Assembly (NCBI GenBank): GCA_016617855.1 | Contig: JAECUM010001934.1 | Location: 94,058 to 158,057 of the forward strand | Reading direction: 5' to 3' | DNA: 64,000 bases | Source of the DNA: Megalonaias nervosa | Taxonomy: Eukaryota > Mollusca > Bivalvia > Unionida > Unionidae | Position numbers and translations under genes: made by a program | Notes under the pieces: generated by a model | Database searches by the model: none | What the model was told of the DNA's origin: nothing | What the model saw: the letters and a program-made list of their open reading frames with translations, nothing else | Part shown: one piece after another, positions 33,228 to 45,112 of the stretch | How the letters are laid out: each line of letters starts with the position of its first letter | How positions within the stretch are numbered: the stretch's first letter is position 1

Positions 33228-33679
33228 GGCCTTAGGTCACAATTAATAGTTCCGGTTCAGTACCCACGAATGTAGTCCCAGTCTATTTTTAGATCATTTT
33301 TTCCTGTCTCCGTTTGGTGGTGATACAAGAGTTAGATGTAGGCATTCTTGGTAAGGATTTAAAGGCAATTGTTTATTCTTTAGAATATGAGCTTATGGTG
33401 TGGTTGTCTGTGTGTATTTCGGCGACAGTGCACAGTGAGTAATAAGGCCTTGGTGATGATCCGGAAGTGAAATCTGTGTTCCATTGCATGGTGTTTTGTT
33501 TACAATTCAGCCTCTCAAAAATAAGCAGGTCAACCCTTGACAAGAACTTCACCGTGAAGTCATCTTTGAAGGTATTTTAGATTGACATATGATTTGTATT
33601 GATTGTCACACAGTGGAAAGTTCAGTACTGAGAAACAAATGTAGAGAATATATAATAAAATTAATTGTGTTCTATGGCC
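33228..33679 (+). repeat. 3' direct terminal repeat of the LTR-like element
   Basis: Nearly identical to 29971-30413 apart from a small insertion (GTACCCAC) near 33260 and one extra T near 33331. Confidence 0.9.
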
Positions 33680-33890
33680 ATGCGGTGCTTCCGTCCTTAT
33701 ATGATGTGAAAACTTCTTTATATGCGGTGCTTCCGTCCTTATATGACGTGCAAACTTCTTTATATGCGGTGCTTCCGTCCTTATATGATGTGCAAACTTC
33801 TTTCTATGCGGTGTTTTCGTCCTTATATGATGTGCAAACTTCTTTATATGCGGTGTTTTCGTCCTTATATGATGTGCAAACTTCTTTATA
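33680..33890 (+). repeat. 42-bp minisatellite, right half of split array
   Basis: Continues the array of 29778-29970 after the LTR-like insertion. It is followed by TGAAGAGCAAAAACGGAACT, a flank that reappears inverted beside the array at 44405-44935. Confidence 0.93.
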
Positions 33891-34111
33891 ATGAAGAGCA
33901 AAAACGGAACTTTCGCAGGCGCGCGAAGGGGCCAAACAGTCCTTTGACAAAAGTAATTTGGTCGACTTAAACTGTGTAATCAAATTTAGGCTCATTTATC
34001 ATCACACTCAAATAGATCATACACTACTTCTAATTTAAACAGTGATCGCCGCCAGTTTCTGCAACAAGATATCTACATACATGAGGAAAGAAAGTCTATG
34101 TGCAATCATTC

Positions 34112-34114
<3 letters not shown>

Positions 34115-34155
<41 letters not shown>
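34115..34155. repeat. (GA)n microsatellite
   Basis: About 40 bp of GA dinucleotides. Confidence 0.95.
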
Positions 34156-34157
<2 letters not shown>

Positions 34158-34369
34158 ATAATGACGAAGGTATCTTGGTACTGATAATAATTATCGCAGA
34201 ATATTTTCTCAATAAATAACATTTAACTGTATAACCATCTTTGGTTAAGAGAGAACCTTACCGACTTGTTAATGATTTAACTTGGGGCAGACATGATTTT
34301 ATTTGAAAACCTTTTACATATGACTAAAATATTTAATTCAATGTCCCATGTACCACTACCCATAATATT

Positions 34370-34575
34370 GGTGAACATATAACCCTCTGAGTAAGCGAAG
34401 ATTTTATATCAAGTCTTCCATCTGTGTACATTTTCTTCCGCTCGAATATACTTTGTTTTCTGTGGCACCAAAAACTACTAAGTGATGATACCTATCATCC
34501 CCTTGTCAAATAAGCTACACGGTTCTGCGAATCTTAACATTTTTTTTTCATTGGTAGTGTAACCAGATTCCTCCC
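34370..34575 (+). repeat. Inverted repeat arm, partner at 36865-37070
   Basis: Shares, in reverse complement with 36865-37070, AAGTCTTCCATCTGT, TTCTGTGGCAC, CTTGTCAAATA and ACACGGTTCTGCGAATCT in the same order. The arms are diverged and about 2.3 kb apart. Confidence 0.75.
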
Positions 34576-34707
34576 CACCAGAAATATTTTCGGAGTGGGT
34601 GGGGGCAAACATGTAGTGGTCAGCCATAATGTTTTACGGATGTAGACCAAAACATGTTTAGAGGTAAAATCGGGAAGGGAGCGTGGGCAAGTGTACCCCC
34701 CCCCCTT

Positions 34708-34919
34708 CTGTGGCGTAGCGAGAGTACTTAGCGCCCGGGGACAAAACATAAACTTGGCGCCCCCTTACTTAGCGCCCGGGGACAAAACATAAACTTGGCG
34801 CCCCCTTCGAGTGCATCTGAGATAACGAATAGTTGTATTTTCTTCGTTTTGGCGCCCCTGGCACATGGCCCCCGGGGACAAATGTCCCCCCCTCCCGCCC
34901 TCCCCAAGCTACGCCACTG
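34708..34919. mobile_element. hAT-type MITE, 212 bp, with 8-bp target duplication
   Basis: Terminal inverted repeat CTGTGGCGTAGC...GCTACGCCACTG, the common CAGTGGCGTAGC hAT end, with CCCCCCTT at 34700-34707 and 34920-34927. The interior contains a 38-bp tandem duplication (34729-34806, GCGCCCGGGGACAAAACATA twice). Confidence 0.87.
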
Positions 34920-35445
34920 CCCCCCTTGCCCCTATGTGCGGGCGCCCATGCTCCCCACATGAAAATAAAATATCTGCGTTTATTAATAATTTTCAAATCA
35001 TTAAAAATACAGAGGGAGCTTACAGACAATGCTAATTAAATTAACTGGTGTTCATTGGTGTATGGACAAAATTAAATCTATGTAATCAACATAATAGTTA
35101 CATTGTTTATATATCATTAATTCGCTGTTTAATTTCGGTTTATGTTCAGCTATTGTATCAGCCCTTTGGTTTTAAATGTTGATTCTTATATTTGCCGCTA
35201 GTACCACAGCTTTTATCATCCTTTTGGTGTCAAATGTTTATTCTTATATGTGCAAACTAATCCCACATCATGTTGATTCTTGTATGTGTAACTAGTCTCA
35301 CAGCTTTTTCACCTTGTGTTGTTAAATGTTGATTTTTGTATGTGTAACTGGTCCCACAGCTTTTTATCACCTACTGATTTGTATTTATTAAATTTTTTGA
35401 GAAACTTCTTATTTAAGTAATACAAATGATAACGTGCAAATTGGA

Positions 35446-35451
<6 letters not shown>

Positions 35452-35511
<60 letters not shown>
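35452..35511. repeat. (TA)n microsatellite
   Basis: About 60 bp of TA. Confidence 0.95.
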
Positions 35512-35608
35512 TGATTTTGAAATCGTTATGTTCCCAATGAAACTTTTAATAGTTGTGTCCACTGCCGTTTCATCTCATTTTGTCTTGCATAACCAAATTA
35601 TAGATCAG

Positions 35609-35611
<3 letters not shown>

Positions 35612-35662
<51 letters not shown>
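35612..35662. repeat. (CT)n microsatellite
   Basis: About 50 bp of CT. Confidence 0.95.
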
Positions 35663-35664
<2 letters not shown>

Positions 35665-35857
35665 CCATGGCTATCCGCTATACCAACGCCGTTAATAATC
35701 TGTATTTTTACTTTATCTGTTACGTCTGTTGTTAGACCCGAGTTGGCAAGTCTCCAATACTGTTCGTTTTATTGCTCTACTATTTCTGTATCTTCACTGC
35801 GTAACTGATTTAAGAACTTGTAAAGGATACTATATTGCCAAGAATCACTGTTTAACA

Positions 35858-35859
<2 letters not shown>

Positions 35860-35921
<62 letters not shown>

Positions 35922-35940
35922 TGTATGTGTGTGTGTGTGA
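35860..35940. repeat. (GA)n then (GT)n microsatellite at a SINE tail
   Basis: GA repeat followed by GT repeat, abutting the 3' end of the SINE family 2 copy at 35939. Confidence 0.9.
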
Positions 35941-36218
35941 TTTGGATTTTCAACGTAGCTTTAACAATTTTTCAGTCATATGGCTACGATGTCTGCAGTG
36001 TGGCAGTTTACAGTGATGTCTAGCACTGGGGCATCATGCTGCAGACATGTAGCATGATGTCCCACCAAGTCACATTATCTTGACACCAAGCCGACCAGCC
36101 CTAACTAACCTCTTAATGCTGAGCGCCAAGCGAGGCAGCTGTAAGTACCATTTTTATAAGTCTTTGGTATGCCTCGGCCGGGAATCGAACCCACGACCTC
36201 CCGCATCCGCATCTCTCT

Positions 36219-36222
<4 letters not shown>
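35939..36222 (-). mobile_element. SINE family 2, head-truncated copy between GA repeats
   Basis: Carries the CAACGTAGCTTTAACAATTT 3' block, the GAGCGCCAAGCGAGGCAGC body and the GGGAATCGAACCCACGACCT B-box region. The tRNA-like head is cut where a second (GA)n tract (about 36222-36270) begins. Confidence 0.78.

Positions 36223-36271
<49 letters not shown>
36223..36271. repeat. (GA)n microsatellite
   Basis: About 48 bp of GA. Confidence 0.95.
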
Positions 36272-36272
<1 letters not shown>

Positions 36273-37505
36273 CCTAATCCAGAGTACACGAAAACTACTT
36301 GTGTGTGCATTGTGTCTGTACTTTCACTCAACATATTTGTTTATCACCACTGTATTTTAATATCATCATTAATTAGACTTAATAGTAAAAGTGCTTGTTG
36401 TATTTTCTCATTATACATATCAGTTCAGTAAGACATATAAATTGTTAAATTTTCCACCAAAGAAAATTCTCTGAAAATTGGCAACTTGACATATATTAAA
36501 ACAATACGAATTGGCCGCTATTACGTTTGCTGATTCAACATCTATATTGTCAATGTATCTACGTTTTCTCTGAAACAAGAAAATGAAATCATCTTTCTAG
36601 GTTATTTCGCGCCACCCCCACCCCAAAGTTTATACTATCATATATCTTTGAATTCTGCTCATACATCGATGAACAACAGTTAATTAGTAAAGTCTGTTTC
36701 CCTTGACCTAACTTTATTAAACAATCGAATCAATTTAACATTAAAATAATTATTTTTGTAACAATTATTTTGAGGACGACAATACGGTCGTCTTTATAAA
36801 TTCTTTGTGTCCCTGTCCGTTCTGAATGCCTGAAAATTATTAAGAATACGGACATTTATCCACATATGGTTACAATACTAATGAAGAAAAATGTTTAGAT
36901 TCGCAGAACCGTGTAAACTATTTGACAAGAGGATGATAGTCGCCATCGCCTGAGACGTTCTTTGTGCCACAGAGAAAAAAAGTAGAATATATTTAAACCC
37001 ATGAAAATATATACAGATGGAAGACTTGGTATAGATATTCACCCACTTATAGGGTTATATGTTCACCACTTTAGTGAGATTTTAATTTGTTATAAACAAA
37101 ATCATCATATGGTTAGTATGTGGAGCAAAACAAGAATCCTGGAATAGTCCATATAGCTCTCCCTCTCTCTCTCTCTCTCTCAAAAGAGGTTCGGGATTTA
37201 ATGAATGCACACCTTTGCATAAACTACACAGTTATGATTTCGTTAAGGATGGATGTCGACTTTGGTATAGGTGGGACTGGACTTGGATTTTTATAAATGT
37301 GTTTTGCTTGTTTCTTTTATCTTGAGAAAAGAAAACCCTGCTCTAAACGATTCCAACTTGATTGGAGGGTAACATTTAAAATCACTGTGGTATGCGATGT
37401 CACACAATTCCAACTTCATGGGAAGGTAACATTTAATATCACTGTGGTATGCGATGTCACACATTTATATCAGGGATTCTAGTCATTTCCTGAACCAAGC
37501 AGCCC
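36272..37505. other. Non-coding; inverted repeat arm and duplicated 60-mer
   Basis: Contains the inverted partner arm (36865-37070). A tandem 66-bp duplication lies at about 37345-37465 (GGTAACATTTAAAATCACTG and GTGGTATGCGATGTCACACA twice). No gene is supported. Confidence 0.6.
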
Positions 37506-37514
37506 AGTACTTTA

Positions 37515-37755
37515 TGCTTATTGGTTTGAAAGTTGCTGTGGGTTTAACACAATTTGTCAGCACATGATAGGCTATATAGGGCGGCCAGGATGACTGGTGG
37601 AGGACAAACCTGGGAAAACTCAGCTAAGAACCACCGACCAGTGGGACAGTACAGGCAAGCTTCCTCACGTACCCCCATTAGTCTAGCCCGAGACTCGAAT
37701 CCACCTGGACAGAAGTGATCGGTAAAGGCTATCGCTTTAGACCACTAGGTCTCCC
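37515..37755 (-). mobile_element. SINE family 1, diverged copy
   Basis: Shares TGTCAGCACATGATAGGCTA, GGCGGCCAGGATGACTGGTG and the B-box region GAGACTCGAATCCACC with the other family-1 copies, but with many substitutions and no clear (TTG)n tail. Confidence 0.7.
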
Positions 37756-37759
37756 ATAT

Positions 37760-39010
37760 CCCATGTTTTGGAAGTCCCAGCCCTAACTATTGGAAGTTCC
37801 CAAATGTTTAGTAGTATAATCATTTAAAATTTCTTTAGTGTTAACATATAATAAGTACATTGTCTCGTGTATTTGTGATATCCAGGGAGTGAAGAAAGAG
37901 GTAACGATTTTAGAGTTTAGAAGATGTTTTGCTGTTTGATTGTTGAGTGAAGAGAGTGGGTTAAGATTTAGGTAAATCCACAAATGTGATCTTGATACAA
38001 TCATAAATGGGATAAGAGACAGGGAATTCTATCAAACCGGAGAAAGTACTAAAAGAACATTGTGATGTACAGTACATTTATTTTTATTCGCATTGCAGAA
38101 GGAATTAATGTTGCAAACAAAATTTACTTTGTACGCACAAATCATTGTATATAACCACTATATATAAAAACTACAATATAAAAGCACAGATAATGATTAT
38201 GCACCAATGTATATTGCAGTAGCACAAAATATTTACTATATGGTTTTTATAGTGCTATACTTTACATTTCAACCTGTTCTCGTTTCTTAGGTATTTCTGA
38301 GAACTTGGCTGGTAACTTTGTTAGTGGTCTTCATTTCTCTTCTATTCAGTTACTGACCGTCATTATTTTAGCAATGATTGTTTACATATGATAAACAGAA
38401 CGTTACTTTGTGCTCACTTGGAAAGAAAGTTCAGAAAATGGCACAAAAATGTCTCATCTTTTCAAATTATTTGATTCATAGCGTTCATTTGAAATGGGCA
38501 ACCTACAGGCTTAGAATTGAAAATACTGTTACAAGCCAGGGGTATTTGCTTGACCGAGCGGTATCAAACCCTAGCGCGATTCCGTTAGAAGTCTTAAGTT
38601 TACCCCAAATTTCCAAAGACTTCCATACAACATCAGTTGTAAATTAGAAAGCCAAACGTGTCCATTATATACATAAATTTTACTCAAATCAATGCAAGAC
38701 CATAGATCTCACAACTTTCCAATTATCTATCAACCACACATCTGCATGGTTTCTCTTCATCAACTTTCCGTACAGTCAGCAGTTCACGCCGTTGAAACTA
38801 TACAACTATCCCCTAACACAGGGAACTATTTTACTACGCCACCTTAGGCCAGTTGAATCATGGTTTCGGGCAACATTCCGCCAGTAAAACTGCATCACAT
38901 CTGCCATCATGGCGACATAAACGGTATCTGCCGAGTCCCTTCTTGTTTATTCCATTGTGTAATTTACCGGTCTCCTACCGTAATTACTGCCACTGCAGTC
39001 ACACCACCAA
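37760..39010. other. Non-coding, nothing recognised
   Basis: No supported gene. An 89-codon frame at 38378-38647 has no recognisable domain. Confidence 0.4.
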
Positions 39011-39159
39011 TGCATACAACTAGATTTTAACAGGACTATGGAACTCGGGGGGGGGGGGGGGGGGGGGGGCACTCATGCGGTTCTGACCTAAATTCATCAA
39101 ATCATCAAACGTAAACCATGGCGTCATGGAAACTCACTAACACTTCACTCCGTGACGTT

Positions 39160-39305
39160 TGCTCCTAGTAACTGGCTATTTATTTCGGGCTAAGGAATAT
39201 TTCCATTGGACCGACTCCCAATAATCAAACAAGAAATCACAAAAATCTAAGCATTCCTTAAAACGGGGCGCTATTACAGAATGCGCATACTCCAAATTTA
39301 TTACA
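39160..39305 (-). repeat. Gypsy LTR start with upstream polypurine tract
   Basis: On the minus strand GGCGGGGGTAC (purine-rich) is followed by TGTAATAAATTTGGAGTATG, a typical polypurine tract plus LTR beginning. The 145-bp stretch is repeated in direct orientation at 43090-43235. It therefore looks like the 3' LTR start of the gypsy remnant read from right to left. Confidence 0.6.
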
Positions 39306-42076
39306 GTACCCCCGCCTTCAAAAGACCACTCCTCCTCGAGTGACACAAACGTCACACTTCTGTGGTCTAATCAAAACTGATGACTTTCCCTAAAATCGAC
39401 CACCAACCCGATTAATGATTCCCAAGCATGATTCAGATAAAACTCAGAATCAATGGGCTCGTTCCTAATAACCCGCCACACATATCTTTAAATAAACTTT
39501 TTTTCTTCGAATCACTGATTGCTTATAAGTAAACTAAATGTCAACAATGAACACAAATTAACCAAACTGAATCCAACATGAAAATGTTCCGACAAGTTAT
39601 TCGGGTTCAAACTCTCATAATAATCCTGGGAATTCGCTGCAGGAAAAACTTCTCTACACATAGGTCTCTAACAATAAGACAACAAATGTAACACAGGATC
39701 ATTCCTGTTTACCCGAAAAACTCAGGTCTGGAGTTTGCGTTTCCACCATGATAGCACGTTGTAAAAGGGGGGGGGGGTCGTGCGACGTTTTTTGTGTGCC
39801 CCTCTTTAATTGATTTGGCGATCGTTGTCTAGAGGATGACCTCCCTCGATGTTATTGCCCAGTGTGAAAAGATAGAATATTGACAGAGAACTGAGCAAGA
39901 CTACTGAGAAGAAACAAAAACAAATACGAACACCCTTAAACAATAAAAATAAAATAAATTTAATTAATTAATACATAAACTACAATTGCAATTACAATCC
40001 AACCGATTTACATTAATGGAATTTAATAGCAGTGTTCAATTTATGGATTCGTTCATCATAGTAACGAGTGGTGAAAAGAGTACAATGTCCACGCCTGACT
40101 TGCATCACCTGGCGTCGTTCTCTCTTGACTTTGTGTATTCCACGTCTAGCGTGTATGCTTGGTTCTTCCTCTGACCGTCCTATTCTGAACTCTCTATTTG
40201 TGGACTTCCCTCTTGGACTGTCCTCATCAGGTTTCTCGGGAGGAATACAGAAAGTTGTTCCCTTAATGCTGTTTCTTTTCCACACAATCGTGCGTCCTAG
40301 CACTATAGCCTGTCTTTTCCTTTCAAGACAGCTATATGGCTTCTCTACTTTGTTAACGAGGGAAAACTCTATTCTCAGGTTTTTCCACCGGAGTCTCAAA
40401 TTCGACTTCTCGCAAGCAAAAGTGGACTAAAGAATTATGAGCCAAGTCGCTACCTTAAATTCCCCATTATTTCTAAAGTGTACGCCTTAATTTTAACTGA
40501 CCAATCGAAAGCAACTGTTCCTAAATTTTCCCCAGAATAACCATGTCTTTTATCAGACTTTGACAGCCTAGGATATGCTGCAATTAGCTTTACTTTGAAG
40601 ATCAATTATTTGACATAAGGTCCTTTACAAACAGATACGGTCGTAGTTCTAATGTATTCTCCGCCAATATACCGCCACGATGACTGGGTCAATTGCACTG
40701 AAGCTTAAACGAAGGCCCTTTTATGTTTCACAGATGAAACAAGGGAAATATCAAAGTGACCTTTCTCAAAGACATTTCTAGCTTGACTATGTTAAAATTT
40801 TATTGCACAATTTATTCAACTTTAGGATCCATTACTTCAAAATTCGACACATTACACACATCTCAAATGAACCTTAGCGCACCTGCGCAAAATATATTTT
40901 TCGACTCAGTCTCGGTCAGTTGATCCTATCTTCTTACAACTAACTCACTACTAATTGACCAATGCTACAGCGACCAAAACAAACCCATAAGAGAACCCAC
41001 TCCCGACAGCAAAAGTTTGGAACACCATCACATAATCGATTCAACTATGCAGTGGTGTACAATGCCATTACTTCATACTGCTAATTAATGATTATGTGCT
41101 ATGAATTGTCCTTCAGAACTTCCCAAATGGACACTATTCCATCCAAGCAGACAGTTCAAACTATGCACGATGGAAACAACATTGGACAATTACAATTGTC
41201 AAGATTGTAGAAAACAGTTTTCAAAATACACTGTACGAAGCAATTTCCAGCTGGCAAGTCGCTAGCAGGTCAATGACAATGTAACACAGGAACATTCCTG
41301 TTTACAACGAGGTTAGAAACTGCGTTCTTCAGAGAATAACACGTCTCTTACGAACCCCAATAACAAGTCAACCATGACTTCAACGCCCAAACTGGCGCGA
41401 CAACACATTATTATCCACAGACCAATGCTAGACTTGACACTGCCGTCCTTCAGCTATTCACCACTAGTACTAACTCTACAGGAACCGAAGAAAAAAAACA
41501 ATCCACTAACCTCCAAACAATTATACATAAAACCACCATCATCCCTTATCAATTTAGGTCTACTTCACTCACAGCACAAACCAAACAAATATATCTAATT
41601 TACCAAACTCTGGTGCCAAGTAGCAAACAGCTTCTAAAAACTTATCAAACACTGCACACGATTAATCTAAACAACTTATCCATGAGAACATAAACAAAAT
41701 AGAAATCTGTCATCACATAATTAATTCACTAGAACCACACAATGCATATAGCCGATGGGCGCAGATCAATCTGATTTTAACTGCGCAACTTTTGTATCTC
41801 AACCCGCTTGGCGCTTTGTCATATACCCAACCAAACTTAATAATCACGGGGAAACAAATATTACCCCCCCCCCCCATGTCAATTTGTTTTTATCACCGGT
41901 CAGTGCTATAAGCACACGAAACAACTGAAATCAGTTTAAAATAATGTCTGAAACTTATCACAACATAGTGGCGTTTCTTCGCTGCTCCCTACTTCGTTCC
42001 ATTACTTGGTCCTTTGAGACGTAATTGGATGTGGCGATACTTCTTCCTTCTCGGTTTCAACACCGCTATTGTGTAT
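39306..42076 (-). other. Gypsy remnant, region between integrase and 3' LTR
   Basis: About 2.8 kb separates the integrase end from the LTR, far more than usual. It includes a 128-codon minus-strand frame (40013-40399, Arg/Glu-rich, unrecognised), poly-C/G runs near 39769 and 41865 and a repeated motif TAACACAGG-ATTCCTGTTTAC (39689, 41281). It could hold an accessory region or later insertions; no envelope-like features were seen. Confidence 0.4.
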
Positions 42077-43083
42077 TTATTCCTGGCTATCGGTGTGTTC
42101 ATGTTCACTCTCAGGTCGCACCAAGCATGGTTTTAGTCGGCTGAAGTGAACAAGCCGAGTCGCCTTATGATTGCTCCTGGCGATCAGGTATGAAACATCA
42201 GTTACTTTCTTAACAATCCGGTATAGTCCAGTCCATTTGGCCTGTAGTTTAGGCGACTTCCCTTTCTTTCTTAGAGTATGGTGCAACCACACAAGGTCAC
42301 CATCACTGAAAGACTGACCATGAACCTTGAGATCATAAGCAACTTTCTGATGCCGAATAGCGGTGCCTATTTTTTCCCGTCAATTTTTGTCGGATTAAAG
42401 AAAGGCCCACATTGTCTTTCTATAATCCGACAAAAATTGAGGGGATTCTTTGGGGCCTCGTCTGGTGTTCTGCCAACTAGAAGATCCGTAGGGAAAATCA
42501 CTTCTCGATCCAGCATCAGCTTGTTCAGGGTGAATCCGGCAGAAATGTGCTCAGATGCACGATAGGCCTTGCTCGTAAGAGAAAGGTACGGGTCCCAGTT
42601 TTCTGGTTTATCATCAACATATGCTGCTAACATCTGGCATAAAGTTCGGTTATACCGTTCCACCATCCCATTACACTGGATGATAGGGAGACGTTCGCGT
42701 CTTCTTAATCCCTAATATTACACAAAGTTCTTTGAATACGGCACTTTCAATGGTCGACCTTGGTCAGATAACAGTACACGAGGCACGCCAAATCTACAAA
42801 TAAAATTGTCCAGCAACGCTCTTGCAACCGTGGTGGCTTCAATATTAGGCAGAGGCACCACCTCAATCCACTTAGTAAAATGATCTCCGATTCCACGGAT
42901 GTATGCATTTCCTTCCTCCGTCTTTGTAAGAGGTCCCAAAATATCGAGGGCTACCAGGTCTCCTGCTTCCCCAGCCGTTATGCGCTGAAGTTTCGCTCGG
43001 CGCTTCTGATTGCGACTTTTGTGCTGAGGGCAAACGGAGCACGGAGTACAGTAGTCACGAATATGATCCCTCGTACAGGGCAA
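42077..43083 (-). pseudogene. Ty3/gypsy integrase remnant
   Basis: Minus-strand fragments in several frames. The first has a zinc-binding CxxC pair followed by HKSRNQ, the first Asp in LVALDILGPL and the second Asp in LLSDQG (43083-42718). The second has VERYNRTL with the catalytic Glu (42666). The third is the C-terminal GPY/F-like region KWTGLYRIVKKV and LVHFSRLKPC (42292-42077). Frameshifts separate them. Upstream RT, RNase H, protease and gag are missing because the fragment is joined at 43085-43090 to LTR-like sequence. Confidence 0.88.
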
Positions 43084-43089
43084 ATAGTA

Positions 43090-43235
43090 ACGTTTGCTCC
43101 TAGTAATTGGCTAATTATTTCGGGCAAAGGAATATTTCCATTGGACCGAGTTCCAATAATCAAACAAGTAATCACAAAAATCTAAAAATTCCTTAAAGCG
43201 GGGCGCTAATACAAAATGCGGATACTCCAAATACA
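43090..43235 (-). repeat. Gypsy LTR fragment fused to the integrase
   Basis: Direct copy of 39160-39305 with about 10 percent differences (TTTGCTCCTAGTAATTGGCT and ATTTCCATTGGACCGAGTTC). It sits where the upstream pol should be. Confidence 0.7.
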
Positions 43236-43539
43236 ATGTTTCTTTGTAGCCATAAGGACTAATAGAGTGAGAAATTTACTTGTCCTGCTGAACTTTCACT
43301 AGTCTTTCACACAACACACTGTCAGACAGTTATGAAGATTAACTAGCCACTGAACTATTGAAATTATGTAAATCACTAGTCAGACAGAAAATGTACTTGG
43401 ACTAGCAGACTACCATTAATTTCTATGCTTTTAGGATGGCATGTTGTCTGTCCATTAGTATATTTGTTATCACCACTTATCGCAATCTAATTTGGAGGAT
43501 ATGGAAACTTCATACACACATTCATTCTATGGTCTAGTT

Positions 43540-43900
43540 GGTCGTAAATGAAAATGGTGTCGCTCCGACATTTAATGGCTACCACAGCAGTCATCCTAAA
43601 ATCTTGTTATTGCTACTAGTGAATGGATTGTTATGTCAATATGAGGTTTACAATGAAGGACTTCTTACGATGTCTCTAGTTGATCCTAAATAAATATATT
43701 GCTGCTCAGACATACAAAATGGTCACCACAGTCAAGATCTTGAACATCTTATCACTACTCCTCAATGAACTGTCATACCAGCATGGGGTTTTACTGAACG
43801 ATTTCTTTTGATGTGTCGATGTTTGTAAAATGAAAATTGCGCTGACAAGACTTCCGATATGGCCACTGCAATAGCCATCTTGAAAAAAATTATTATGGCA
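43540..43900 (-). repeat. Degenerate dispersed repeat, inverted copy
   Basis: Reverse-complement relatives of the 3621-4215 phrases (GTCTAGTTGATCCTAAAT, GGCCACTGCAATAGCCATCT). Confidence 0.4.
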
Positions 43901-44321
43901 ACTTCTCCTTGATAACTCGTACTGATATTGTTGCTTTCACAAAAGACTTCTTAAAATGTCTTTTTTTCCTATATAATGTCTTGCTTTTTTTTATAAATCA
44001 ACATGGTGCCAATAAGTCGCCCACATCAGCTGGTTTGAAAATCTTGTTATTTCTGAAGAATATCAGATGGTTTAAACACTCAGGAGTTAAAACGAACAAA
44101 TAGTGTTATATTGAATTCCTGAACATTCTTTTGCACCAGTAACATGTCAGCTCCATATAAATCTCGCACACACTAACGGACGAGATTTTCTGTTCTTGAA
44201 TATCCCAATGTAAGACTCTAAATTCACTTGTTTGAGAACATTAGACATAGAGTCCGTCATTTTATTTCACTGTAGTCACTAAACAAGTTAATCGGTGTAG
44301 TAAGACAATATATCCCCATTA

Positions 44322-44935
44322 GGCCTCTTCGAACGGCTGCGAAAATTCAGTCTTTGCTCATCATCACAAAGACGCTTGCACCGAATATAAGGACGTTTCG
44401 ACCGAACATAAGATTTTTCCGTTGTACTACATGATATAAGGATAATAGCACCACATAAAAAGTTCACTGATAATATAAGGACATAAGTACATCATATAAA
44501 GAAGCTTGCACATCATATAAGGACGGAAGCACCGCATATAAAGAAGTTTGCACATCATGTAAGGACGAAAGCACCACATATAAAGAAGCTTGCGCATCAT
44601 GTAAGGACGAAAACACCACATAGAAAGAAGTTTGCACATCATATAAGAACGAAGGCACCGCATATAAAAAAAAGTTTGCACATCGTATGACGAAAGCACC
44701 GCATATAAAGAAGTTCGCACATCATATAAGGACATAAGTACATCATATAAAGAAGTTTGCACATCATATAAAGACGAAAGCACCGAATGTAAAGAAATTC
44801 GCACGTCACATAAGGACCACATATAAAGAAGTTTGGACATCATATAAGGACAAACGCACCGCATATAACGATGTTTGCACATCATATAAGCGCGAAAGCA
44901 CATCATATAAAGAGGTTTGCACATCATATAATAAA
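44322..44935 (-). repeat. 42-bp minisatellite, second locus, inverted
   Basis: About a dozen diverged units that are the reverse complement of the 29778/33680 array (GAAGCACCGCATATAAAGAA, GTTTGCACATCATATAAGGAC). The flank at 44322-44365 matches in inversion the flank at 33891-33945, so both arrays belong to one dispersed element. The long repetitive ORFs are artefacts. Confidence 0.9.
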
Positions 44936-44964
44936 AATTATCATCTTAAGACAGCTCTGGCGTT

Positions 44965-45112
44965 CCATAAGCATGTCCCACCCAGTCACATTATCCTGAT
45001 ACAAGGCCGACCAGCCCCAACACCAACCTCTTAATGCTGAGCGCCTAGCGAGGCATTTGCTAGTACCATTTTCTTTTTAAGTCTTTGGTATGACTCGGCC
45101 AGGAGTGGTCGC
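44965..45112 (-). mobile_element. SINE family 2, central fragment
   Basis: Contains ATGTCCCACCCAGTCACATT, the GAGCGCCTAGCGAGGCA body and GGTATGACTCGGCC; both ends are missing. Confidence 0.7.

Larger units (their letters stand above)
29971..33679. mobile_element. LTR-like element, 3.7 kb, inserted in the minisatellite
   Basis: Two nearly identical direct terminal repeats, 29971-30413 (443 bp) and 33228-33679 (452 bp), differ mainly by an 8-bp insertion and a single-base indel. They flank a 2.8-kb interior without recognisable gag or pol. Flanks are ATGC at 29967-29970 (extending as ATGCGG) and ATGCGG at 33680-33685. Removing the element restores a normal 42-bp minisatellite unit. The repeats begin GGCC and end GGCC and lack the TG...CA ends of ordinary LTRs. 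This is probably a non-autonomous LTR-type element, though other mechanisms are possible. Confidence 0.72.

Noticed and set aside
29778..33890. Long repetitive proteins encoded by the 42-bp repeat
   Set aside because: Frames stay open in several readings and both strands only because the unit length is a multiple of three.
40013..40399. Envelope or gag gene of the gypsy remnant
   Set aside because: The 128-codon frame has no signal peptide, membrane segment or zinc knuckle.
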